NCBI RefSeq assembly: GCF_026712245.1
Contig: NZ_JAPPUY010000002.1
Coordinates: 1 to 64,000 of the forward strand
Source of the DNA: Roseateles hydrophilus
Lineage (GTDB): Bacteria; Pseudomonadota; Gammaproteobacteria; Burkholderiales; Burkholderiaceae_C
Length of the DNA: 64,000 bases
Direction: 5' to 3'
This document shows positions 25,004 through 32,926 of this stretch, piece by piece; position 1 is the first letter of the stretch; each line of letters opens with the position of its first letter. The notes under the pieces were generated by a model that did no database searches, was not told where the DNA came from, and worked only from the letters and a program-made list of their open reading frames with translations. The position numbers and the translations under genes are program-made.

Positions 25004-25984
25004 ATGACTAGGCTGGGTGTCCATAAGCGCTGGAACAAAAAGTTTCTGTTGAAGGAGGTGGAATGTCGCGTCCCGGAACAGATCGACTGGACGCCGGATC
25101 GGCTTGCTGAATCTTTGGCAGGGCATGCTCGCAATGAAAACAAGATCGCCGCTTACGCTGCCGGGGATCCCGATTTTGAGCTGGGTGATGCGGTGTTCCC
25201 GCTTCAGTGGCATGCACAACTCCTCATGCGCCGAGTTGAGTTCGATATCTACAAGCGCGAGAGTGCTGACCGCATTGAATTTGCGCTTGCTGCGTGGCAC
25301 AACGTAGTTCGGCATTTGATGCTATTTGGTCGCGGTGCAGCTTTACTCGGCACAGCTCCGTGCTGGGGCTCCTCCATCCGCGACCTAGCCGAATCCCTCG
25401 CCATGGCCTACGCACTAGGTTGGAACGCGGCGGCTGACAAGATCGCCCAGTGCGCTGTCCTAGTGATGCCCCAGGGCGCTCTGTGGTCAGCCGGTGACCT
25501 CGATCCCCGCAACGAAGCGCGCCGCGAGCCCTTTGCCCGCTTCACGCTCGCTCTGTACGCCGACTTTGCTGGCATCACGCTGCCAGAGCTGCCGCCCCAT
25601 CCGTACGAATCGCCGGCCTATGACGCTTTGTTTGCCTGCTGGCGTGACCCCGACCCAGAGGTGCTCATCGAGCCGCTGCTTGCCACCTGCGACTGGCATA
25701 CCCACGAATGCATGTACAGCCGTTCGGATCGCCCGAGTAAGGATGTGGATTTCATCAACGACACCTTGATGGGCTGGCCCGTCGAGGTGCACATGGTCTA
25801 CCGGCTGCGGGAGCGGCTGGGCTTGCGGCTTCCCGCTGAGCTGGATCATCCGTTGATGAAGTCGCCCCTGGGGGCGTATTTGCCGCCGCAACCCGTGCCG
25901 CAGGACGAGCGTCTGAACAAGGTCATCCGGCGGGCGTGCGCCGAAGTGCCGGGGCTGGCCGACGTGTTGGCAGGCGTCATCTGA
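25004..25984 (+). CDS. Orphan immunity-like protein in the CDI locus
   Basis: 326 residues, no signal peptide, mostly helical. The ATG is preceded by GGTGAGG at 5 bases. Recognisable features are PLQWHAQLLMRRVEFDIYKR, PCWGSSIRDLAESLAMAYAL, PPHPYESPAYDALFACW, ATCDWHTHE and LDHPLMKSPLGAYLPPQPVP. I recall similar cytoplasmic proteins beside polymorphic toxins, where they act as immunity factors, but I cannot assign a family. No toxin precedes it: the IS stands directly upstream. It is therefore probably the surviving immunity partner of a lost CdiA toxin end. Its own function against a specific toxin is inference. Confidence 0.6.
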   Translation: MTRLGVHKRWNKKFLLKEVECRVPEQIDWTPDRLAESLAGHARNENKIAAYAAGDPDFELGDAVFPLQWHAQLLMRRVEFDIYKRESADRIEFALAAWHNVVRHLMLFGRGAALLGTAPCWGSSIRDLAESLAMAYALGWNAAADKIAQCAVLVMPQGALWSAGDLDPRNEARREPFARFTLALYADFAGITLPELPPHPYESPAYDALFACWRDPDPEVLIEPLLATCDWHTHECMYSRSDRPSKDVDFINDTLMGWPVEVHMVYRLRERLGLRLPAELDHPLMKSPLGAYLPPQPVPQDERLNKVIRRACAEVPGLADVLAGVI

Positions 25985-25987
25985 TGT

Positions 25988-26053
25988 GAGCCTGACCGTC
26001 GCCAAAGCTACCGGCGAGACCGCGTTGTGGCGCGCGTGGGCAGCGCGGGCGCC
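25988..26053 (+). repeat. TpsA segment duplicated from 22968-23031 (copy 2)
   Basis: The copy differs from the first by two substitutions and a two-base insertion (GACCGCGTTG against GACCGTTG). The insertion shifts the frame between the LTVAKATGET part and the ARVGSAGA part. It forms the 5' edge of the displaced toxin module. Confidence 0.85.
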
Positions 26054-28378
26054 ATGGCCGGCTCCAGCGTTGGCCATGCACGCATCGACACCAACGAGAC
26101 CTTCGCGACGAAGAGCAGCATCGCAGGCGGCGTGACGCTCACCCGGCCGGACCTGCAAGCCAGCTATGTCGCGGCCCTCAAGGCTGCACAGCGCGAACCG
26201 CTGCAGTCGCAACGCGACGAGAAGAGCGAGCAACTGCAGCAACTGTTGTGGAACGAGCCGCCGCCTTGCGACGGGTGCCACTACGCCTACAAAGCGCCTA
26301 CGCTGCCAGGAGCTGAGGCCGTGAGCTTGGGCGCGGCAAGCCAGGGCAAGGCAGAAGGGGTGTCGGTGGCGGGCACGGCGCAGGCCGTCAGCGCGGTCAG
26401 CGCGGTCAGCTCCCGTGCGGTGCTGGGCAGCGCATCGACAGTGCTTGGCTATGGCAGCAACAGCCAGTGGAGTGACTGGAACGCGGCAGTGCAGGCGCTG
26501 CAAGCCGAGATTGCACAGCTGGACACGCGCATCGCGGCCATCGACGCCAAGGTCTACCAGGACCGCAGCAGCCTGAGCACCAGCCCCAGCGGCCTGCACC
26601 AGCCGCTGCTGCACACCTTCGACAAGACCAAGGCCACGCAGGAGCTGCGGGACGGGGTGGCGGTGACGGCGGCGTTTGGGAAGGCGGCGTTCCAGGCAGC
26701 TGGCACGTTTGCTGGCAAGCAGGCGGAGGCGGCGCAAACGGCTTGTGGCGGCCCGGGCCAGCCCTGCCCGGAGGCAGACAAATGGCGCGATGGAGGCAGC
26801 TACAAGGCGCTGCTGCATGCAGTGGTGGGGGGCGTCTCCAACGGCAGTGCCGGCGCGGTGGGGGCGCTCACCGCCGAGCTGGCGACGCCCTACATCCGCA
26901 AGGAACTCATCGCGGCCGGAGTGGCCGCGGAGACGGCAGCCTATGACGTGCTGATGTCGGGGGCCAAGTCCCTCATCGGGGCGGGTGTGGGAGGTGCAAC
27001 CGGCGCGGCCTCCGCGTTCAACGCCGATGCCAACAACCGCCAACTCCACCCCGATGAGGTGGCCTACGCCAAGCGCAAAGTGTCTGCGTGGGCAAGCCGC
27101 CGGGGGATCTCTCTCGCGCAGGCCGAGCAGGAGCTGGCGCGCGGGGCTCTCTATGGCAACGACCTTAAGTGGCAGGTGGCTTACTCCAGCTACTCGGCTG
27201 AGCAGGTGGATGCCTATGCTCAGGCCGCCGAGTTCTTGCGTGTAGAGGCTCAGCGTGACGGCTTCCACTTCCAAAACCTGGAGGGAAAGCTGCAGGCGGG
27301 CTTCACGTCCACCCCAACCCAGTTTGAGAACACGCGCTATCTGATGCAGGTCGCGTTCGCAGACGCCGGGACTCGCAAGTTCTACAGCGACAACGCCGCG
27401 CTCGCGCTCGGCGACCTGGGCGCCAAGGGCCTGGTGCGCTTCTCCGCCGCTGGCGGCCTTGGCGTTGCGAAGGGCTTGCCGCAAGGCGTGGAGGAGGCGC
27501 TGCGAACTTACGCGTCGCTGATGGACGCCGCCACCTACCAGCGGTTTGCCAGCGCCGTGATGGCTGTGGCGGCCAATCCGAAAGCCACCTTCGAGCAGGT
27601 GTTGGCAACGGCCAAATCGCAAGGCCAGGAAGCCGTTTTCGGCACCTACCTGAGCTGGATGCAGAAGGATAGCGCTGCACTCGGCGAGTCGGCAGGCAAG
27701 GTCCTGGGGCAGTTCCTGGTGGACAGCGTCGCCATGGCTTCTGGGGTGGCGCTCTACAAGAACGGCGCCTACATTGCTGACGGCCTCACGACGGTGCAAG
27801 CGGCTCTGGCGCGGCGCATCAGCCTTGAAGTGGACCGGATCGCCGAGAATGCGCTGCTCAAGTCAGGCGGCGTCTTCAGACCCGACGGCACCCCGTGGCT
27901 GGACTTGAAGACGCTCAGCAATGATCAGAAGCGCATTGCCGGCGAGTTCTGGGGGGAAAGCATGGTGCGCGTTGCAGTGCCAGACGGCACGAAGCTGGGG
28001 CGCACGCAATCCATGGGCTCGACGGGTATCGACGATCTCTACAGGGTCAATCGACCTGGCGTTGACTTTGTTGTGATCGAGTACAAGTTCGACAACCAAG
28101 GCATGGCGCAAACGCTCGATGGCCGGCAGATGAGTGATTCGTGGCTGCTTGGGAGTGTGACGCGGACCGATCGAATCCTGGAAGCTGTCAGTGGCAATTC
28201 GGCGCTCGCCGATCAGGTCAAGGATGCGATGGCCCAGGGCCGCGTCGAGAAATGGAAGATCAACGTGAAGCCCGACGGCAGCACCGAAATCAGGGTTCTT
28301 GATGGGAAGGGTTACGTGAAGCCGATTACCCAAAACGGATCCAAGATCCTTTGTGGGAGGCCGGATGACAAGTGCTGA
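26027..28378 (+). CDS. Displaced CdiA C-terminal module with PoNe-type nuclease toxin
   Basis: 783 residues from a GTG with no ribosome-binding site; the frame is open back to the preceding stop but has no better start, so this is the 3' part of a CdiA gene rather than a complete gene. The first ~10 residues repeat TpsA sequence; then come Ala-rich pretoxin regions (LHPDEVAYAKRKVSAWASRR at about 340). The last ~140 residues are a PD-(D/E)XK nuclease: STGIDDLYRVNRPGVDF with Asp669/Asp670, VIEYKF with Glu685-x-Lys687, then DGRQMSDSWLLG. This matches the PoNe DNase toxin family. The cognate immunity gene overlaps its 3' end. Expression would need recombination onto the TpsA gene or read-through. 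Confidence 0.75.
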   Translation: MARVGSAGAMAGSSVGHARIDTNETFATKSSIAGGVTLTRPDLQASYVAALKAAQREPLQSQRDEKSEQLQQLLWNEPPPCDGCHYAYKAPTLPGAEAVSLGAASQGKAEGVSVAGTAQAVSAVSAVSSRAVLGSASTVLGYGSNSQWSDWNAAVQALQAEIAQLDTRIAAIDAKVYQDRSSLSTSPSGLHQPLLHTFDKTKATQELRDGVAVTAAFGKAAFQAAGTFAGKQAEAAQTACGGPGQPCPEADKWRDGGSYKALLHAVVGGVSNGSAGAVGALTAELATPYIRKELIAAGVAAETAAYDVLMSGAKSLIGAGVGGATGAASAFNADANNRQLHPDEVAYAKRKVSAWASRRGISLAQAEQELARGALYGNDLKWQVAYSSYSAEQVDAYAQAAEFLRVEAQRDGFHFQNLEGKLQAGFTSTPTQFENTRYLMQVAFADAGTRKFYSDNAALALGDLGAKGLVRFSAAGGLGVAKGLPQGVEEALRTYASLMDAATYQRFASAVMAVAANPKATFEQVLATAKSQGQEAVFGTYLSWMQKDSAALGESAGKVLGQFLVDSVAMASGVALYKNGAYIADGLTTVQAALARRISLEVDRIAENALLKSGGVFRPDGTPWLDLKTLSNDQKRIAGEFWGESMVRVAVPDGTKLGRTQSMGSTGIDDLYRVNRPGVDFVVIEYKFDNQGMAQTLDGRQMSDSWLLGSVTRTDRILEAVSGNSALADQVKDAMAQGRVEKWKINVKPDGSTEIRVLDGKGYVKPITQNGSKILCGRPDDKC

Positions 28379-29249
28379 CGCCTTGATTCGTGCCCCCCTT
28401 GGGAATCCTCAGTACTGGCGTCATTGGCATCAGTACCGCTTGGGAGCCATCGAAAAGGGGTGGCAGATCATCGCCCAATCCGGCGCAAATCCAAGCTACG
28501 AGCCCCAGTACTTGGCAGTGCAGGCACAGCGGCACTGGGAACTGATGGTCTTCCTCTACTCCGCTGGCGCCCCCATTCGAGACCTCGCGCCGTGGTTCGA
28601 CGGCCTATTGCATGCCTGGGAACAATCTCAGGCGCTGGAGCCCAGCGTTTATTCACCGGAAGTGGTCCACAGCCGTCGCACTTGGTCCATCAACTTCGAT
28701 CTCTACGGCGAATGCATGTGGTTGATCGGCCTGGCCCTGGCTTTGGAGATTCCCGACGCGCAGTGGCAGCGCCTGCTGGCGTTGATTGGCAATGAAGGCG
28801 AGGACGCCGTGCTCGATACCCTCATTGCCAGCCGTCAGATCGGGCGGCGCATTGGCGCCAAGCTGCTCTACCCCAAGCCCTACGCGCGCCTGCATGCTGC
28901 CATGACCGCGCCACCCCAGGCCCGGCCAGCGCTGCTCAAGGACTTCGTCGAGCACTGGTACGTCGAGTTGGACCGCAAGGCCACCAAGGGGCGGCCAGCG
29001 ATCTACAACCGCCTGTACTGGTACAAGCTCGGTGACGAGAACTTCGAGGGCGGCGCGTACTTTGGGCGCTGGTGCATCGAAGCTGCGGCTGCGGCCAAGG
29101 CCTTCGGCATTGACGATGCGCTGTGCTGTGGCCTGGAACACTACCCGGGTGACCTGCTGCGGCCGGATGGGCCCAGCATCCATCCGCAGCGGCACTTTGC
29201 GGCATCTGCGCCGCCGCCGTGGTGGAAGCGGTGGTTGTCGTCCCGGTGA
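28365..29249 (+). CDS. PoNi-type immunity protein (DUF1911/DUF1910-like)
   Basis: 294 residues overlapping the toxin module by 14 bases; GGGAGG lies four bases before the ATG. Helical protein with features of PoNi immunity proteins: YRLGAIEKGWQII, LMVFLYSAGAPIRDLAPWFD, LYGECMWLIGLALALEI, LLKDFVEHWYVELDRK, YWYKLGDENFEGGAYFGRWC and the typical ending HYPGDLLRPDGPS. PoNi proteins bind and block their cognate PoNe DNase. Position and type both support a matched pair, so the cell likely keeps protection even though the toxin module lacks a start. Confidence 0.85.
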   Translation: MTSADALIRAPLGNPQYWRHWHQYRLGAIEKGWQIIAQSGANPSYEPQYLAVQAQRHWELMVFLYSAGAPIRDLAPWFDGLLHAWEQSQALEPSVYSPEVVHSRRTWSINFDLYGECMWLIGLALALEIPDAQWQRLLALIGNEGEDAVLDTLIASRQIGRRIGAKLLYPKPYARLHAAMTAPPQARPALLKDFVEHWYVELDRKATKGRPAIYNRLYWYKLGDENFEGGAYFGRWCIEAAAAAKAFGIDDALCCGLEHYPGDLLRPDGPSIHPQRHFAASAPPPWWKRWLSSR

Positions 29250-29563
29250 GCGACGTGGGTCTGCTTTCACGATCGTCATTCGCGGGTTCACTCCGATCGG
29301 TCCTTCACGAACAATGCAACGCCTTCTCGAATTGCTGATCATCATTGGCAACTCGACGATGCAGTCACCGGCAGTGCGAGGTACGGGCCGGGTGACCTGC
29401 CGTTGTGGAGCAGCCCAGTGCTGAACTGCGGAAGTCGATGAACCAATGCCGCCCTGGTGCGCTGCTTCGGCTTGCCGGCAGCAAGAGCCCTGATCGCAGG
29501 ACAGTTCCTGCCACACACACCAGCGGCCAATTCCCTTCAATTTCACTTCAACCTTCAGCACTG
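29250..29563. other. Intergenic stretch after the immunity gene, no gene recognised
   Basis: About 310 bp without a convincing gene. A short stretch (29373-29400, GGGCCGGGTGACCTGC) faintly echoes the end of the immunity gene (29148-29161) and could be the eroded tail of another immunity cassette, but it is too short to call. The promoter of the lipoprotein gene at 29564 presumably lies at its right end. Confidence 0.4.
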
Positions 29564-30028
29564 ATGCGCCTCGACTTACGCCTCCCCCTGTCCATCGTTG
29601 CGGCCGCGCTCATGGCCGCCTGTGCCGCACCGCCCTACCGTGGCGTCGGCGGCATGACGGCCTATGACATCAAGCCCGAGGTCTACGCCTACCACTACGA
29701 ACATGGCTTCACCGGCGTGGATGCCATGGGCTGGGACCCGAACCTGCAGTTCGCCTGGTCACGGCTGGGCGCCGCCAAGACCTGTGGTGTGCCTTTCGAT
29801 GAGCAGGCCATGCTGGCGCAGCTGATCTCGCGCTTTGGCCACGACCGGCTGGCGCACGGCATGAACGGCGTGGACTTCCATCACCTGCAAAGCCAGCGGG
29901 TGCCCGGGTTTTGCAGCGATGCGCGCCTGGCGGAGCTGCGCGCTGTGGTGCCTGCGATGGCTGCCGGACGGTTCGAGCAGCGGTCCGCCGCGCCGGCTCG
30001 GTCACCTGCCTCATCCAAACCGGTCTGA
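29564..30028 (+). CDS. Small lipoprotein of unknown function
   Basis: 154 residues with signal peptide and lipobox LMAAC, giving lipid-modified Cys at about residue 19. The mature part has VYAYHYEHGFTGVDAMGWDP and FAWSRLGAAKTCGVPFDEQ, then a low-complexity Ala/Ser tail; a pair of cysteines (CGVPF, GFCSD) could form a disulfide. I do not recognise the family. The Met at 29564 is chosen because it alone gives the signal peptide at the N-terminus. It follows the CDI immunity gene by 314 bp and precedes another lipoprotein. Confidence 0.6.
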   Translation: MRLDLRLPLSIVAAALMAACAAPPYRGVGGMTAYDIKPEVYAYHYEHGFTGVDAMGWDPNLQFAWSRLGAAKTCGVPFDEQAMLAQLISRFGHDRLAHGMNGVDFHHLQSQRVPGFCSDARLAELRAVVPAMAAGRFEQRSAAPARSPASSKPV

Positions 30029-30124
30029 CCTGTGTGGCGGACTGGCCATGCTTTCTTCCATGCCCCGAGCGCCTTGAAGTGGCGGTTCGCGGCGCATGTC
30101 CTTTCAAGCTTTGTTCCCAACTTC

Positions 30125-30634
30125 ATGCACGCCAACTTTTGGTCTCAAACCGCGCCAGCCGCACCATCAAGCTGGCTTGCAGGCCATCGCATCTCGCGTC
30201 TGCTGAGCGTGCTGGCTGCGTCCTTCGCCATCAGCGCCTGTGGCGGCGGGGGTTCCGACACGCAGGTGACCGCGGTGAACGGGCAGATCGTGTCGCAAAC
30301 GCCGTGTAGCGCCGCCGCGAACCTGACGTTGTCGGCCGTGTATGACATCGCTGGCGTGAGCCATGGCGCCGGCACGGTCATCACCCTGCCTGCCGGGCAG
30401 TCAGTCACCGCAAGCCCCAGGCTCGTCGGGCTGCCCGAGAGCTGCGCAAACTCGGTGCGCTGGACTTTCAGCGCGCTCAGCAGCGCGCAGGCTGGGCTGA
30501 ATGCCAGCACCGATTCCGGCGTGGTCACTGGCACGCCGCGCAACGGCGAAGTGCTTGAGGTGAACGTGAACTGGTTGGTCGTGGGCGCGCCGCAGACGGG
30601 GGGCGGCACGTTCCGGTTCGTGGGCCGGAGCTGA
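30125..30634 (+). CDS. Putative lipoprotein of unknown function
   Basis: 169 residues. The signal is preceded by a longer N-terminal stretch than usual (LLSVLAASFAISACGGGG, with Cys at about residue 39 followed by four Gly), typical of outer-membrane lipoproteins. The mature part (about 130 residues) is rich in small and beta-prone residues (TVITLPAGQSVTAS, VRWTFSALSSAQ, GGGTFRFVGRS), suggesting an immunoglobulin-like or sandwich fold. No family recognised. Start uncertain: an in-frame GTG at 30032 and other positions are possible, and no clear ribosome-binding site is seen. Confidence 0.5.
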   Translation: MHANFWSQTAPAAPSSWLAGHRISRLLSVLAASFAISACGGGGSDTQVTAVNGQIVSQTPCSAAANLTLSAVYDIAGVSHGAGTVITLPAGQSVTASPRLVGLPESCANSVRWTFSALSSAQAGLNASTDSGVVTGTPRNGEVLEVNVNWLVVGAPQTGGGTFRFVGRS

Positions 30635-30652
30635 GGCGCAGCCTGTAGCTTG

Positions 30653-30715
30653 GGTGACCACCGTGGACCCCAACATATCCCGAGGGCAAGCGCGTTGGGG
30701 TTCGCATGGCTCACC
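30653..30715. repeat. Imperfect inverted repeat between convergent genes
   Basis: Two 22-base arms (30653-30674 and 30694-30715) match in about 15 positions, framed by GGTGA and CCCCAAC at the outer and inner ends, with a 19-base loop. It lies between the convergent genes ending at 30634 and 30732. It could serve as a bidirectional terminator or be a copy of a dispersed stem-loop repeat. Confidence 0.5.
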
Positions 30716-30731
30716 GCGCTGATCAAGGTGT

Positions 30732-31511
30732 TCAGCGTCTAGCCCTGGCGCGCGGCGCAATGCCCGGCGCCGCATCGGGTGTGCGCAGCAGCGCGCGGAA
30801 GGGCTCGAACAGCCAGGAGCGCATGCCCAGCACCAGCGTGTAGGCCGTCTTGTCGGCGGTCGGGCGGGCCTGGTCGGCCACGTGCTGGTGCACGAAGTCC
30901 TGCGCCAGACGCTGCAGGCGGTCGTGGAAGTCAGCGGCGCGGGCATGGGCGATCTGGCCGTGCACCAGGGCCAGCTGCTCGCCGGGGCCGTCGAAGCCGC
31001 CTGCGAAGTAGTCGGGCACGGCGTGGCGGCGGAAGAAGGCCATCACCGGGCCGTCGGGCCGCCAACGGAAGGTCTGGTCCACCTTCAGCCGGTAGCGGTT
31101 GTGGGCGCGCAGCTCGATGAAGCCCAGGCGGTCCAGCGCCGTCAGGGCCGCCACCAGCTGCGCATCGCTGAGGGCGTAGGTCTCCAGCATCTGCGCTGCC
31201 GTCCAGCGCGCCTGCACGCAGATGGCCACCAGCAGCAGGTGCGGGTCGGCCACCACGGCGGCCTCCTGTTCGGCGCTCAGCGCCTGGCGGGCCGGCGCCG
31301 CCAGCGCCACCTCACGAGCCAGGGCGGCGAAGTCCAGCTGCAGCACGGCCAGCACCTGGTCGATGCGGGCCAGCGTCAGCTCGCCGCGCGAGAAGATGCG
31401 CTTGACGCTGCTCTCGGCCAGGTTCAGGTGGACGGCCAGCTGCGCGTAGGTGATGCCGGCGCGGCGCAGCTCGGCCTTCAGCGCGGCGGTCAGGGCCTGG
31501 GTGGCGTTCAT
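30732..31511 (-). CDS. XRE-type helix-turn-helix regulator
   Basis: 259 residues. The N-terminal helix-turn-helix (about 10-65: AGITYAQLAVHLNLAESSVK, RIFSRGELTLARIDQVLAVL) is XRE/Cro-like. The C-terminal ~190 residues form an effector or dimerisation region with ALTALDRLGFIELRAHNRYR, resembling a winged helix, then VDQTFRWRPDGP and FFRRHAVPDYF. From memory this two-part type is common in Burkholderiales, but its targets are unknown. The start at 31511 was chosen at the first Met before the helix-turn-helix; upstream codons read as non-protein. Divergent from the Sel1 gene, which it might control. Confidence 0.8.
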   Translation of the reverse strand: MNATQALTAALKAELRRAGITYAQLAVHLNLAESSVKRIFSRGELTLARIDQVLAVLQLDFAALAREVALAAPARQALSAEQEAAVVADPHLLLVAICVQARWTAAQMLETYALSDAQLVAALTALDRLGFIELRAHNRYRLKVDQTFRWRPDGPVMAFFRRHAVPDYFAGGFDGPGEQLALVHGQIAHARAADFHDRLQRLAQDFVHQHVADQARPTADKTAYTLVLGMRSWLFEPFRALLRTPDAAPGIAPRARARR

Positions 31512-31633
31512 GGCCGCAAGTATCAATGGGCGATACCGGTGGGTTTGCCGGTCGTCACCAGCGAGGCAGCGCTGGCAGCGTTGCGGCCCGCGCCCCACCA
31601 TCCGCACCCGTTGCCACTGCCCCTTCCATCGCC

Positions 31634-32428
31634 ATGCGCTGTTCGATCCTCGCCCGTCGCCACCTCAGCTCTCGTCGTGCGTTGCGCGCCCCATTGCTGG
31701 CGCTGTGCGTTGCTGGCGTGGCCGCGGCTGCGACCGAGCCCGCCCGAGCGCAGGCAGCCGGTGACCATGCCGCGCTGTTCTCTCGCGTCGAGGCGGCTGC
31801 CGGCCGTGGCGACCACCCCGCGCTGAAGTACCACCTCGGCATGCTGTTGAACAACGGCGTCGGCACCGCGCGTGATCTGCCGCGCGCCTACGCCCTGTTC
31901 AGCGAGGCCGCCGCGGCCGGCGAGGTGCTGGCGGCCTACAAGGTGGGCTGCTACCTGGCAGGTCAGTTCCCTGGCGTGGTGCCGCTGGACGAGGCGCAGG
32001 CGCTGGCGTTCAAGCAGCGTGCCGCCGACGCCGGCTACGACCTCGCCCAGCACGATGTGGGGTTGATGCTGCTGAAGCGCGGCGACCGCACCGGCGCCGA
32101 GCGCTGGCTGGGCCTGGCCTCGCACCAGGGCCACGTGCCGTCGACCGCGCTGCTGGCCTGGTTGGCGGAGAAGGACGGCCAGGATCCCGTCCAGGCGCTG
32201 GGCCTCGCCCTGGTGGTGCAGGCCGGCATGAGGCAGGCGCCCGTGGGGCTGCCTGACCGGATCGCTGCCTTGAAGGCCGGGATGGATGAGGCCGGCCATC
32301 AGCGTGCCGCGGCGTTGGCGGCCGGCTGGGTGACGGGCCCGACCGCGCTGACCCAGCAGGCCCGCGCCGGCATGCGCGCCGTGGCGCCGTTGCTGGCGGC
32401 CGCCCCACCGGCCACGCAGCAGCCGTGA
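31634..32428 (+). CDS. Exported Sel1-like repeat protein
   Basis: 264 residues with a signal sequence (ending near EPARAQA). Sel1-like helical repeats are seen at about 45-170: ALKYHLGMLLNNGVGTARDL, PRAYALFSEAAAAGEVLAAY, FKQRAADAGYDLAQHDVGLM, AERWLGLASHQGHVPS. Such repeats mediate protein-protein contacts, often in envelope signalling. The C-terminal third is Ala-rich with no domain recognised. It is divergent from the XRE regulator with 122 bp between the starts. Confidence 0.72.
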   Translation: MRCSILARRHLSSRRALRAPLLALCVAGVAAAATEPARAQAAGDHAALFSRVEAAAGRGDHPALKYHLGMLLNNGVGTARDLPRAYALFSEAAAAGEVLAAYKVGCYLAGQFPGVVPLDEAQALAFKQRAADAGYDLAQHDVGLMLLKRGDRTGAERWLGLASHQGHVPSTALLAWLAEKDGQDPVQALGLALVVQAGMRQAPVGLPDRIAALKAGMDEAGHQRAAALAAGWVTGPTALTQQARAGMRAVAPLLAAAPPATQQP

Positions 32429-32473
32429 GCGGCTGAGCGTCGGCAGCCGCGCCGGCTCTGGCCCAATACGGGC

Positions 32474-32695
32474 ATGGACACCCCTCTGCAGGCGCTGGAG
32501 CAGCGCATCACCGACCTCGAGATCAAGGCCAGCTTCGCCGAGGACACCGTCGAGCAGCTCAACGCCGTCGTCGTGCGCCAGCAGGCGCAGATCGACCGGC
32601 TGGTGCGCGAGCTTGTCGAGCTGCGCGACCGCGCGTCGGCGGCCGAACCGGGCGGCGTGCGCTCGCTGCGCGACGAGCTGCCGCCGCACTACTGA
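32474..32695 (+). CDS. slyX: SlyX family protein
   Basis: 73 residues forming a short coiled coil: ALEQRITDLEIKASFAEDTV and EQLNAVVVRQQAQIDRLVRE, ending with the conserved ELPPHY. The family is widespread in proteobacteria; its role is unknown, despite the name given from its position near slyD in E. coli. Length and ending match the family exactly. It starts 45 bp after the Sel1 gene and may share its transcript. Confidence 0.93.
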   Translation: MDTPLQALEQRITDLEIKASFAEDTVEQLNAVVVRQQAQIDRLVRELVELRDRASAAEPGGVRSLRDELPPHY

Positions 32696-32926
32696 TGTCT
32701 TTGCGGGACAGACCGCCCGAGCGCAGCGAGTAGCGCTGTCCCTGCCGGACGCGATCCAGGGCCGTGGCTGCCGGGTGCGACTTTGTGCACAGCACGCGGG
32801 CGCGGCGCTGTGCCGCAGCCCGGTTTGGCGGCCTACGCTTGAGCCGCGTGTCGGTCATCTCAAGCGGCGGCCACAGCCCCGTCCGGCACTCCACAGGGAG
32901 CCAAGTCTTGCGTGGAGTCGTGCGCC

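Noticed and set aside
25487..27799. 770-codon minus-strand frame across the immunity and toxin module
   Set aside because: Spans two genes with family matches on the other strand and has shadow-like composition.
32705..32742. GGGACAG...CTGTCCC inverted repeat after slyX
   Set aside because: Arms are only seven bases with a 24-base loop and no T-run; too weak to call a terminator.
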